In this document: positions 1 through 5,924 of the stretch, piece after piece
Layout of the letters: each line of letters begins with the position of its first letter
Position numbering within the stretch: the stretch's first letter is position 1
Source of the DNA: Candidatus Rifleibacteriota bacterium
Lineage (GTDB): Bacteria; Riflebacteria; Ozemobacteria; Ozemobacterales; Ozemobacteraceae
DNA length: 16,965 bases
Assembly: GCA_017526725.1 (NCBI GenBank)
Contig: JAFXRA010000382.1
Location: 1 to 16,965 of the forward strand
Direction of reading: 5' to 3'
The notes under the pieces: generated by a model
The model's input: the letters and a program-made list of their open reading frames with translations, nothing else
Databases searched by the model: none
Told to the model about the DNA's origin: nothing
Made by a program: the position numbers and the translations under genes

Positions 1-453
1 AATCATTAAATGTTTGTATCTTGGGTTTTTCTTTAATTCTAAAAGGCGCTGTTTGTAAGCCCAGATTATTTCTTTAACCTGAGTCGGTGTGGCGTTTGAA
101 AAAGTTGTATTGTGGTCGGGGGATTCAATAACCATTTCATGAACGCCTATGGAATTCATTGCATCAAACATGCCGATTCCTTCACGGTTTGAATCGCCTT
201 CAGGAATAAGTATCGGAACTTTATCAGGTATTATTCTTACCCACCAGCCTGGTGTATCTGCTGCTGTTCCTGCTGTTCTAAAAGAGAGTGTTTCTGGCGG
301 AGTCATTGATTCATGACCCTGACAGAACGGGCAGTGTTCAGCGTCGTCTTTTGCAGCCGTTTCAACTTTTTTGAAATCGGATGGACGCTTACCTCTTTCG
401 GGAGAGATAATTACCCATTGTTTAAGGATTGGATCTTTTCTTAATTGTGGCAT
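1..453 (-). CDS. galT: Galactose-1-phosphate uridylyltransferase family protein, second tandem copy (partial, C-terminus beyond left edge)
   Basis: An uninterrupted frame runs from an ATG at 453 down to base 1, giving 151 N-terminal codons with no stop. It starts MPQLRKDPILKQWVIISPER and has the zinc-type CPFC motif at about residues 41-44, followed by ESMTPPE and PGWWVRIIPDK, all typical of the GalT N-terminal half. The neighbour at 469-1464 has the same layout and an identical first eight residues, so the two are paralogues. A GGAGGA ribosome binding site lies 8 bases before the ATG (462-467), just after the neighbour's stop, so the two are probably co-transcribed. The family moves UMP between UDP-glucose and galactose-1-phosphate in the Leloir pathway, though relatives act on other sugar nucleotides. 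The HPH active site lies off the edge, so activity cannot be judged here. Confidence 0.9.
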   Translation of the reverse strand, partial: MPQLRKDPILKQWVIISPERGKRPSDFKKVETAAKDDAEHCPFCQGHESMTPPETLSFRTAGTAADTPGWWVRIIPDKVPILIPEGDSNREGIGMFDAMNSIGVHEMVIESPDHNTTFSNATPTQVKEIIWAYKQRLLELKKNPRYKHLMI

Positions 454-468
454 TTTCAATATCCTCCC

Positions 469-1464
469 TTATTTGCTTTTAATCAGATACTGTGCTGCTT
501 TTTCAGGAGCGACAGGATTGATATAGAAGCCGGAACCCCATTCAAAACCTGCTGTTTTAGACAATCTTGGCAGAATTTCAATATGCCAGTGATAGTAGTC
601 TGCACAGTGTTCATCACAGGGGGAAGTATGTATTACAAAATTGAAAGGAGGATTATCAAGAGTTTTAATCAACTTTTGAAGTGTTGAATGCATGACATCG
701 GCAAGACCATCTATTTCGGCTTCATCAATATCGCCGAAAGAGTCTTTGTGGTCTTTGGGAGCTATCCAGGTTTCGAAAGGAAATCTTGCTGCAAATGGTT
801 CAAAAGCTACAAACTGTTCATTTTCATGAACTATTCTGTCGCCCTGACTGAGTTCCTGTCTAATGATATCGCAGAAGACACATCTTTCTTTATAGTAATA
901 ATAGGTTTTTGCACCGTCTATTTCTTCCATTGCTCTTTTAGGAATAATAGGAGTAGCAATGAGTTGAGAATGAGGGTGGTCTAAACTTGCGCCGGCAGCC
1001 TGACCATTGTTTTTAAAGATAAGAATATATCTAAAACGACGGTCACGTCTTAAGTCTCTGTATCTATCTACGTATGCATGAAGTATACGGGCAATCTGTT
1101 CTGAAGTGTAGTTATGAAAACCATCTTCATGCCTTGGAGACTCAATTATTACTTCATGAGCACCAACGCCGTTCATCATGTCATATACGCCAATACCTGT
1201 ACGGTCTAAGTCTCCTTCTATTTGTAAAGCAGGAAATTTATTCGGTACAACTCTGACAGCCCATCCTGGATTATTTGGCAGAGTATCAGGGGTACGGTAA
1301 GACATTACTTCTGGAGGAGACATTGATTCGTTTCCTTCGCAGAAAGGACATTTTATTTGCTGATGGGGAGGCTTAACTGTCTTGAAATCTTCAGGTGTCT
1401 TAGCCTGTTCGTGCAGTATTATAACCCATCTTTTTGTGACAGGATCTTTTCTAAGCTGAGGCAT
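469..1464 (-). CDS. galT: Galactose-1-phosphate uridylyltransferase family protein (first tandem copy)
   Basis: This 331-residue protein is close to the usual GalT length. A zinc-type CPFC pair is at 39-42, a likely zinc His is in GAHE (103), and the active-site motif HPHSQ is at 163-167, with His165 as the expected UMP-carrying nucleophile. A second pair, CVFC, is at 195-198, and the C-terminal HIT-like domain holds HWHIE (292-296). The family transfers UMP from UDP-glucose to galactose-1-phosphate through a uridylyl-His intermediate. The HPHSQ motif (Ser, where Escherichia coli has Gly) and the ending GSGFYINPVAPE also occur in short GalT-like enzymes whose substrate may differ, including ADP-glucose phosphorylase, so substrate is uncertain. 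The ATG has AAGGAG six bases upstream and a good promoter at 1495-1524. No galK, galE or other sugar gene is visible in the window. Confidence 0.92.
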   Translation of the reverse strand: MPQLRKDPVTKRWVIILHEQAKTPEDFKTVKPPHQQIKCPFCEGNESMSPPEVMSYRTPDTLPNNPGWAVRVVPNKFPALQIEGDLDRTGIGVYDMMNGVGAHEVIIESPRHEDGFHNYTSEQIARILHAYVDRYRDLRRDRRFRYILIFKNNGQAAGASLDHPHSQLIATPIIPKRAMEEIDGAKTYYYYKERCVFCDIIRQELSQGDRIVHENEQFVAFEPFAARFPFETWIAPKDHKDSFGDIDEAEIDGLADVMHSTLQKLIKTLDNPPFNFVIHTSPCDEHCADYYHWHIEILPRLSKTAGFEWGSGFYINPVAPEKAAQYLIKSK

Positions 1465-1494
1465 TTATTACTCCTTATAGCTTAAGTAGTGTGG

Positions 1495-1524
1495 ATTATA
1501 CTATAGTACATTAATAATTAGCAA
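1495..1524 (-). promoter_or_regulatory. Sigma70-type promoter for the galT pair
   Basis: Read on the - strand there is a perfect -10 TATAAT (1495-1500) and a -35 TTGCTA (1519-1524, four of six consensus bases) separated by 18 bases. It lies about 30 bases before the galT ATG at 1464. No other strong candidate was seen upstream of this gene. Confidence 0.7.
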
Positions 1525-1643
1525 CTTTTTTGATTTATGGCTCTAATAGCTTTGTATATTGAGTTTTGCTGAAAAAATAAAGGGGAAAAACAAGAAAAAT
1601 TATAGAAATTTTTAATTTGTGTACAAAAATAAAAACAAAAAAG

Positions 1644-1672
1644 TTGACAACTAACGTGCACTCGGGTAATTT
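1644..1672 (+). promoter_or_regulatory. Probable promoter for the 1732 gene
   Basis: A perfect -35 TTGACA (1644-1649) is followed after 17 bases by TAATTT (1667-1672), a weak -10. The expected transcript would start near 1679, about 50 bases before the GTG start. The weak -10 and the nearby repeats suggest a regulated promoter; that is inference. Confidence 0.55.
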
Positions 1673-1734
1673 ATTTGTGGTGCAAAGTATACTTGCTTAT
1701 CACTAGGTAATTATATATAGAGGTAACTAACGTG
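1649..1734 (+). repeat. 10-bp direct repeat flanking the promoter and start codon of the 1732 gene
   Basis: The ten bases AACTAACGTG occur at 1649-1658, immediately after the -35 box, and again at 1725-1734, where the last three bases are the GTG start codon. The copies are exactly 76 bases apart. Chance cannot be excluded for a 10-mer, but the placement is what a pair of binding sites for an autoregulator would show. Confidence 0.5.
1685..1694. promoter_or_regulatory. Perfect 10-bp palindrome, operator-like
   Basis: AAGTATACTT (1685-1694) is a perfect palindrome just downstream of the expected transcription start of the 1732 gene. It is flanked by GC on either side with one base of asymmetry. 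The position fits a repressor site. Function is inferred from position only. Confidence 0.35.
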
Positions 1735-2346
1735 GGACGAAAAAGAACCTGTGAATTGCCCTTTTGCCACGGCGTTGTAGAGGGCACGAAGAATAAACGC
1801 AGATGCGATAATGATAGAAATATTCATCTGCATCAGATTATATCTAAAAGTGTTAGACGCATTATGCGTTATCTTGAAAATCATGGTGAAGTAACAGCTA
1901 ATGATGTTAATCATGATTTGTTTAAAGGCGAACTTGATAAAAACGAAAAAGGTTCTATGTATCGTCTTTTTCAAGCTATGGTCCGAGAAAACTATCTTGT
2001 TGAATGCGGAAAACGTGATGGTTTGAAAGTGTATTCTTGTACAAAGAATAATAAGCCCGAAGCAGCTTCTGAAGAAAAAGAATCTGAAGTTGTTAACGAA
2101 CCAGCTCCTCAGCCAGAAGTCCAGCCGGCTCCTGTTGTAATTGAACGCAGACTTAGTCCGGAAGAAATCCTTTTGGGTAAGCTGAGAGAATTTGTTCATA
2201 TGAAGAGCGGGCAGTGGAATCACGAAGACTGGATATGGCTGCTTAACAGACCAGATATTAGAGAATTCGGTATGTCTGAAAATGATATAGGCAGACTTCT
2301 TGAAGAAGAAAAAGCTAGATATTGGTTACAAAGAAATAATTACTGA
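1732..2346 (+). CDS. Unrecognised protein with Cys cluster, probable winged-helix domain and Trp-rich C-terminus
   Basis: This 204-residue protein does not match a family I can name. The first 25 residues hold Cys7, Cys12, His13 and Cys25 among basic residues, a possible metal-binding knuckle. Residues about 34-105 look like a winged helix: a helix RRIMRYLENHGEV, then a second helical stretch, a likely recognition helix SMYRLFQAMVRENYLVE and a wing with GLKVYSC. A Glu/Pro/Ala linker (about 110-143) leads to a helical C-terminal segment with WNHEDWIWLLNRPDI and a charged last helix. There is no signal peptide or membrane segment, so a cytosolic DNA- or RNA-binding regulator is the best guess. 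The start is GTG with AGAGG (1719-1723) eight bases upstream. It is a single-gene unit, divergent from the galT pair and closed by the terminator at 2371. Confidence 0.75.
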   Translation: MGRKRTCELPFCHGVVEGTKNKRRCDNDRNIHLHQIISKSVRRIMRYLENHGEVTANDVNHDLFKGELDKNEKGSMYRLFQAMVRENYLVECGKRDGLKVYSCTKNNKPEAASEEKESEVVNEPAPQPEVQPAPVVIERRLSPEEILLGKLREFVHMKSGQWNHEDWIWLLNRPDIREFGMSENDIGRLLEEEKARYWLQRNNY

Positions 2347-2370
2347 TAAGTTTTGTTTAATTAGAATACC

Positions 2371-2404
2371 AAAAAAAGACTCAGGAAAATCTGAGTCTTT
2401 TTTT
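2371..2404. terminator. Strong intrinsic terminator, probably bidirectional
   Basis: A perfect 14-bp inverted repeat has an A-run then GACTCAG (2371-2384), a six-base loop, and CTGAGTC then a T-run (2391-2404). Read from the + strand it is a stem followed by seven T, ending the 1732 gene. The matching A-run makes it work equally from the - strand. Confidence 0.9.
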
Positions 2405-2436
2405 GTGTGTGAGTGCTGGATTTTGATTTTATAGGC

Positions 2437-2468
2437 AAAAAAAATCACCAGATGTAAATCTGGTGATT
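2437..2468 (-). terminator. Intrinsic terminator for the acidic-protein gene
   Basis: On the - strand a perfect 11-bp stem (arms 2443-2453 and 2458-2468, core ATCACCAGAT) with a four-base loop is followed by a run of eight T (2437-2444). It lies 22 bases past the stop of the acidic gene. With the terminator at 2371 it isolates two convergent units. Confidence 0.9.
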
Positions 2469-2490
2469 AGGTGTTTTTGTAAGAAATTAA

Positions 2491-2934
2491 TTATTCATCA
2501 TCATCGTCTTCGTCGTCGAAGTCGTCATCATCTTCATCGTCGAAGTCGTCGTCGTCATCATCGTCGAAGTCATCATCTTCATCGCTGAAATCTTCGTCAT
2601 CTTCATCATCGAATTCGTCGTCTTCGTATTCGTCTTCGGCGTCGTAATCGTCGTCTTCGAATTCGTCATCTTCTAGATCATCATCATCGTCTTCGTAGTC
2701 ATCATCGTCATCTTCGTAGTCATCATCTTCTTCGTCGTAATCATCATCGTCTTCATCATCGAAGTCTTCATCATCATCGTCTTCGTCGTCGAAGTCATCA
2801 TCGTCTTCATCGTCGAAGTCATCATCGTCATCGAAGTCATCATCTTCGTCTTCGTCATCAAAATCATCTTCTACATATTTTTTCTTTGCAGCAAGCAATT
2901 CTAAATCATCATTGTCATAATAATATTTTGGCAT
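2491..2934 (-). CDS. Extremely acidic Asp/Glu/Phe/Tyr repeat protein
   Basis: I cannot assign a family. The 147-residue protein begins MPKYYYDNDDLELLAAKKKY, and after about residue 21 roughly 85% of residues are Asp or Glu, with single Phe or Tyr residues every five to nine positions. The typical unit is FDDEDDDD. There is no Cys, signal peptide or membrane segment, and almost no basic residue after the KKK near residue 18, so it should be intrinsically disordered with a very large negative charge. The ATG at 2934 is chosen because AAAGGGG lies seven to eight bases upstream; a TTG further up (2967) has no such site. It has its own promoter and terminator. The tail of the RNA polymerase delta subunit has similar composition, but delta's N-terminal folded domain is absent. 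Cation binding, nucleic-acid mimicry or chaperoning of basic proteins are possible but unproven. Confidence 0.8.
   Translation of the reverse strand: MPKYYYDNDDLELLAAKKKYVEDDFDDEDEDDDFDDDDDFDDEDDDDFDDEDDDDEDFDDEDDDDYDEEDDDYEDDDDDYEDDDDDLEDDEFEDDDYDAEDEYEDDEFDDEDDEDFSDEDDDFDDDDDDDFDDEDDDDFDDEDDDDE
2498..2836 (-). repeat. Imperfect 24-bp tandem coding repeats within the acidic gene
   Basis: Inside the acidic gene, units of 24 bases recur, each ending CGTCGAAG on the + strand. The units at 2771-2794 and 2795-2818 differ at one base, and an 18-base shortened unit follows at 2819-2836. Similar units lie at 2498-2521 and 2522-2545. Between them the repeats are more degenerate. All units are multiples of three, so gain or loss keeps the frame and changes only protein length. 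GAT, GAC and GAA codons are mixed, which shows this is more than a simple trinucleotide run. Confidence 0.8.
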
Positions 2935-2993
2935 TGTGATTACCCCTTTCTGGTGGTCAAGTGTCAAAATTTGAATTAAACTATTCAGATTGC

Positions 2994-3023
2994 AATATAT
3001 GCATAGTTGTTTATTGGTGTCAA
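2994..3023 (-). promoter_or_regulatory. Promoter for the acidic-protein gene
   Basis: On the - strand a perfect -35 TTGACA (3018-3023) is followed after 18 bases by TATATT (2994-2999, five of six consensus bases). The expected start is near 2987, leaving a leader of about 50 bases before the ATG at 2934. Confidence 0.7.
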
Positions 3024-3301
3024 CATTTTTTTGTTAAAATTTTCTAAATATTTGAAATGTTTTAAAAAAATAAGTAAAAGGTTTGGAAAATATAAACATA
3101 TATTTTATAGTGGTCTTTTTTTGATAAAAACCATTGAAAGTCTTTGTGTGTATATGTTTAAGAAGTGTGATTTTAGAAAAAACACCTGATTTTGAATAAT
3201 GTTTCTAAAAAATAGGGTCGATTTTTAGAAGCATAGTTTATAAAAATTGATTAAAAGCCAAAATTATATAAAAATTTTTTGTAAAGTGTACACTTAAATT
3301 C
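3024..3301. other. AT-rich divergent intergenic region
   Basis: Between the acidic gene's promoter and the ffh promoter there is a very AT-rich stretch with no convincing gene. The open frame at 3007-3189 has no ribosome binding site and only low-complexity residues. A weak inverted repeat lies at 3203-3213/3221-3230 (TTCTAAAAAAT against ATTTTTAGAA, one bulge). The only strong element is the palindrome at 3284-3295. No SRP RNA, tmRNA or tRNA signature was seen. Confidence 0.6.
3284..3295. promoter_or_regulatory. Perfect 12-bp palindrome upstream of the ffh promoter
   Basis: AAGTGTACACTT is a perfect palindrome ending six bases before the ffh -35 box. That is a position used by activators or repressors. 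It shares its arms (AAGT and ACTT) with the 1685-1694 palindrome but has a longer centre, so a common binding protein is only a guess. Confidence 0.4.
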
Positions 3302-3330
3302 TTGACTATTTGATAAATATGGTTTAATAT
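3302..3330 (+). promoter_or_regulatory. Promoter of the ffh-to-era gene cluster
   Basis: TTGACT (3302-3307) and TAATAT (3325-3330) are separated by exactly 17 bases. The ffh ATG follows 34 bases after the -10. This is the only strong promoter seen ahead of the long co-directional gene run. Confidence 0.75.
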
Positions 3331-3332
3331 AC

Positions 3333-3351
3333 AACAACCAAATTGGTTGTT
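3333..3351. promoter_or_regulatory. Perfect 9-bp inverted repeat over the ffh transcription start
   Basis: AACAACCAA (3333-3341) and TTGGTTGTT (3343-3351) are exact inverted copies around one central base. The element begins three bases after the -10 box and ends next to the AGGAG ribosome binding site (3352-3356). It could be a repressor operator over the start point, or an RNA hairpin near the 5' end of the transcript that affects ffh translation. Confidence 0.5.
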
Positions 3352-3364
3352 AGGAGATTAATTG

Positions 3365-4705
3365 ATGTTTCAGGGCCTTTCAGAGAAGCTGATCAGCGTA
3401 TTTGAAAAGATGCGCGGCATTGGGAAGCTTACCGAAAAAGATGTAGAATCTGCTCTAAATGAAGTTAAAATGGCTTTATTAGAAGCAGATGTCAATTTTA
3501 AGGTTGTAAAAAGCTTTATCAAACGTGTTAAAGAACGTGCTTTGGGTGCTGAAATTCTAAAGAGTCTCACTCCTGGCCAGCAGGTTATTAAGATTGTTCA
3601 TGAAGAACTGGTGACTCTGTTAGGCAGCGAAAGATCAAAAATCACTGTATCGCCAAAAAAGCCTACTATCATAATGATGGCTGGTCTTCAAGGTTCTGGT
3701 AAAACTACAACCAGTGCTAAGCTTGCTTTGAATCTTCGTAAAGAAGACAAGAAGAAGCCTCTGCTGGTTGCTTGTGATATCTATAGACCTGCTGCAATTA
3801 AACAGCTTCAAGTTCTAGGTGATCAGCTTGGAATAGAAGTTTTTGTGGGAGAAGAAGGTCAGAAACCTGCGTTAATTGCAAAAAATGCAGTAAGATATGC
3901 CCTTGATAACGACCTTGATACAGTAATTATAGATACTGCCGGTCGTTTACATATTGATGAAGATATGATGGGCGAAGTGAAGGATATAAAAGAAAGTGTA
4001 AATCCTCACGAAATTCTTCTCGTTGTTGATGCAATGACTGGTCAGGATGCCGTTAATATGGCAACAGCATTTAATCAGATGCTGGAACTCACCGGTATAA
4101 TTTTAACAAAATTAGATGGTGATGCTAGAGGTGGTGCCGCACTTTCTATACGAGAAGTAACTGGAAAACCGGTAAAATTTGTAGGTGTTGGCGAAAAGTC
4201 CTCTGCTCTAGAACCTTTCTATCCGGATAGAATGGCTCAGAGAATACTTGGTATGGGCGATGTGCTTTCTCTGATTGAAAAAGCACAAGAAAACTTTGAT
4301 GAAGAAAAGATGAAGGAAATTGAAAAGAGAGTTCTCGATGCTGAATTCAATTTCAATGATTTCCTTTATCAGCTTAATCAAATTAAAAAGATGGGACCTC
4401 TTGATCAGCTTTTAGGAATGATTCCTGGTTTGTCTCAACTGGGCAATCTTTCTGAATTTTCATTTGATGATAAGAGGTTCAAGCGATTTGAAGCTATTAT
4501 TCTGTCTATGACAGAAAAAGAAAGAAACCATCCTGATCTTCTTGATTCTTCAAGACGTAAAAGAATTGCAGAAGGCAGTGGGAATGACATTGCTGAAGTC
4601 AATATGATGTTAAAGCAATTTCAACAGATGCGTAAGATGATGAAGCAGCTCGGCAATTTTGGAAAACGCCGCGGCGGCAGATTATCTAAGTTTTTTGGAA
4701 TGTAA
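3365..4705 (+). CDS. ffh: Signal recognition particle protein (SRP54/Ffh GTPase)
   Basis: Ffh binds SRP RNA and signal sequences emerging from ribosomes and delivers them to the membrane through the receptor FtsY. The 446-residue protein is full length: N domain (1-about 95), GTPase G domain with GLQGSGKT at 107-114, the DTAGR motif at 190-194 and TKLD at 248-251, and the Met-rich M domain from about 328 with the SRP RNA-binding stretch RRKRIAEGSG at 397-406 and QMRKMMKQL near the end. The ATG at 3365 is preferred because AGGAG ends eight bases before it; a TTG one codon upstream is too close. It is the first gene of the long cluster and sits directly behind the promoter and inverted repeat at 3302-3351. 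Confidence 0.98.
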   Translation: MFQGLSEKLISVFEKMRGIGKLTEKDVESALNEVKMALLEADVNFKVVKSFIKRVKERALGAEILKSLTPGQQVIKIVHEELVTLLGSERSKITVSPKKPTIIMMAGLQGSGKTTTSAKLALNLRKEDKKKPLLVACDIYRPAAIKQLQVLGDQLGIEVFVGEEGQKPALIAKNAVRYALDNDLDTVIIDTAGRLHIDEDMMGEVKDIKESVNPHEILLVVDAMTGQDAVNMATAFNQMLELTGIILTKLDGDARGGAALSIREVTGKPVKFVGVGEKSSALEPFYPDRMAQRILGMGDVLSLIEKAQENFDEEKMKEIEKRVLDAEFNFNDFLYQLNQIKKMGPLDQLLGMIPGLSQLGNLSEFSFDDKRFKRFEAIILSMTEKERNHPDLLDSSRRKRIAEGSGNDIAEVNMMLKQFQQMRKMMKQLGNFGKRRGGRLSKFFGM

Positions 4706-4706
4706 G

Positions 4707-4721
4707 AACCGAGTATCGGTT
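4707..4721 (+). other. Small hairpin between ffh and rpsP
   Basis: AACCGA and TCGGTT form a 6-bp stem with a three-base loop just after the ffh stop. There is no T-run, so it is not a terminator. It could be an mRNA stability or processing point between ffh and the ribosomal protein gene, or have no role. Confidence 0.3.
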
Positions 4722-4745
4722 TGAACAAATATAAGGAGTTATAAA

Positions 4746-5045
4746 ATGGCTGTTTCTATTAGATTAAAAATGCTTGGTACTAAACACAGACCCAGCTACA
4801 GAATCGTTGCTCTTGACAGTCGCAAGAACCGCGATGGTATCACTCTTGACAATCTTGGCATGTATGATCCATTAGCTTCAGAAGCTAAGGTTGAAATCAA
4901 AGAAGAAGAAATAATCAACTATTTGAACAATGGTGCTGTTCCTTCTTTGACCGTAAAGAACCTTCTTCGCCAAAAAGGCATAGTTAGAGTTCAGCAGAAG
5001 TCTGAAAAGGGTTCTGTAAAATTAGTTTGGGCTAAACGTTCTTAA
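4746..5045 (+). CDS. rpsP: 30S ribosomal protein bS16
   Basis: bS16 is a small-subunit protein that binds the 5' and central domains of 16S rRNA and helps 30S assembly. The 99-residue sequence has the family start MAVSIRLKMLGTKHRPSYRI, followed by the signature stretch DSRKNRDG and LGMYDPL, and a length usual for the family. AAGGAG (4733-4738) lies seven bases before the ATG, a strong site as expected for a ribosomal protein. It follows ffh by 40 bases and precedes khpA by 20 bases. The order ffh-rpsP-khpA-rimM-trmD-rplS is widely conserved. Confidence 0.98.
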   Translation: MAVSIRLKMLGTKHRPSYRIVALDSRKNRDGITLDNLGMYDPLASEAKVEIKEEEIINYLNNGAVPSLTVKNLLRQKGIVRVQQKSEKGSVKLVWAKRS

Positions 5046-5065
5046 TAGAGTCAGAGGTTCTATAA

Positions 5066-5305
5066 ATGACTCAGATAGCTCAAAATACTCTCGAAAAGCT
5101 GGTAAAAGCATTAGTTGAGCATCCAGATGAAGTTGTTGTTACTCCAATAGAAGGAGAAGGAACAATAGTATTCGAAGTTCAGGTTAACCCTGACGATGCT
5201 GGTAAAATTATTGGCAAGAAGGGCAAAACAATCAATGCTCTTCGCACAATAATCAGAAGTTCAGCTAATACTGGCACTAAGAAAGTAATAATGGAACTTG
5301 TTTAA
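5066..5305 (+). CDS. khpA: KH-domain RNA-binding protein KhpA (YlqC family)
   Basis: This 79-residue protein is a single KH domain. The RNA-binding loop IIGKKGKTI is at 48-56, matching the KH GxxG motif (Gly50 to Gly53), and the flanking strand VVVTPIEGEGTIVFEVQV fits the family. KhpA proteins are small RNA chaperones, shown in streptococci to work with KhpB in cell elongation and division control. No khpB gene is visible here. AGAGG (5053-5057) lies eight bases before the ATG. The place between rpsP and rimM is the usual one. Confidence 0.93.
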   Translation: MTQIAQNTLEKLVKALVEHPDEVVVTPIEGEGTIVFEVQVNPDDAGKIIGKKGKTINALRTIIRSSANTGTKKVIMELV

Positions 5306-5311
5306 GCTTTT

Positions 5312-5923
5312 ATGGTAGGTCTGACGGCTAATAGAATGAGAAAACCCGATATAATCTGCATTAAATCTGCTAAGACTACTTCTAATTCTTTAAAAGAAAA
5401 CTGGATAGCTATAGGGCAGATTCGTAAAACAGTAGGTTTGCAGGGTTGGATTAGAATTGGCTTGATGACTGATTTCCCTGACAGATTTGAACCAGGAGAA
5501 GAAGTGCTTATTAAAAAGCAGTTTGGGTATCCTGAATCTGTTATTGTCAGTGAATGGCGTCCCCATTTCGCTGAAAATACAGTTGATATTCTGATTGAAG
5601 GAATAGATAACTGTGAGACTGCTGCTGAGTATGTGAACTCTCTTGTGGTAATTCCTAAGGAAGAACGTGAGGAGTTAGATTCAGATGATGAATTTTATCC
5701 TGACGAGCTGGAAGGAATGAAGGTTTTGTCTCCGCATGGTTTGCCTTGTGGGGAGGTAATCAGAATGGAAGCGGATGCTCCTTGTCCGTATCTTTTGGTA
5801 AAAGCTGATGATATAGGCGAAGTAATGATTCCATTCAGACACAACTTTATAAGTTGTGTTGATAAGATTAGCAAAACTGTTAAGCTGGCAGAAGATATTT
5901 CTTATCACATACCGGTAGAATAA
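5312..5923 (+). CDS. rimM: 16S rRNA processing protein RimM, with N-terminal extension
   Basis: RimM helps mature the 3' domain of 16S rRNA in the 30S head and binds uS19. The RimM domain begins at WIAIGQIRKTVGLQGWIRI (31-49), and the PRC-barrel domain at FYPDELEGMKV (128-138) runs to VMIPFRHNFI and the end. At 203 residues it is longer than the usual 165-180 because about 30 basic and polar residues precede the RimM domain. No ATG, GTG or TTG lies near residue 31. The possible starts are Met1 (5312, six bases after the khpA stop) or Met9 (5336), neither with a good ribosome binding site, so translation is probably coupled to khpA. The trmD start follows its stop by one base. Confidence 0.93.
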   Translation: MVGLTANRMRKPDIICIKSAKTTSNSLKENWIAIGQIRKTVGLQGWIRIGLMTDFPDRFEPGEEVLIKKQFGYPESVIVSEWRPHFAENTVDILIEGIDNCETAAEYVNSLVVIPKEEREELDSDDEFYPDELEGMKVLSPHGLPCGEVIRMEADAPCPYLLVKADDIGEVMIPFRHNFISCVDKISKTVKLAEDISYHIPVE

Positions 5924-5924
5924 T

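Noticed and set aside
445..1256. Several + strand open frames of 60-98 codons
   Set aside because: They lie antisense to the two galT genes, lack ribosome binding sites and show no family motifs, so they are shadows of the real frames.
1711..2223. 170-codon - strand open frame opposite the 1732 gene
   Set aside because: It is antisense to a gene with a good promoter, ribosome binding site and terminator, has a Phe/Ile-rich composition typical of a shadow frame, and has no start signal.
2498..2836. Possible CRISPR array from regular repeats
   Set aside because: The units are contiguous, coding and imperfect, with no unique spacers.
2487..2867. Met/Thr/Lys-rich - strand open frames overlapping the acidic gene
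   Set aside because: They are the shifted reading of the GAT/GAA repeats. Their composition follows entirely from the repeat and they have no own start signals.
2962..2967. A second TTGACA-like box and a TTG start for the acidic gene
   Set aside because: No -10 follows at a proper distance, and the TTG start has no ribosome binding site while the ATG at 2934 does.
3007..3189. 60-codon + strand frame in the intergenic region
   Set aside because: It is very AT-rich, low-complexity, lacks a ribosome binding site and overlaps the - strand promoter of the acidic gene.
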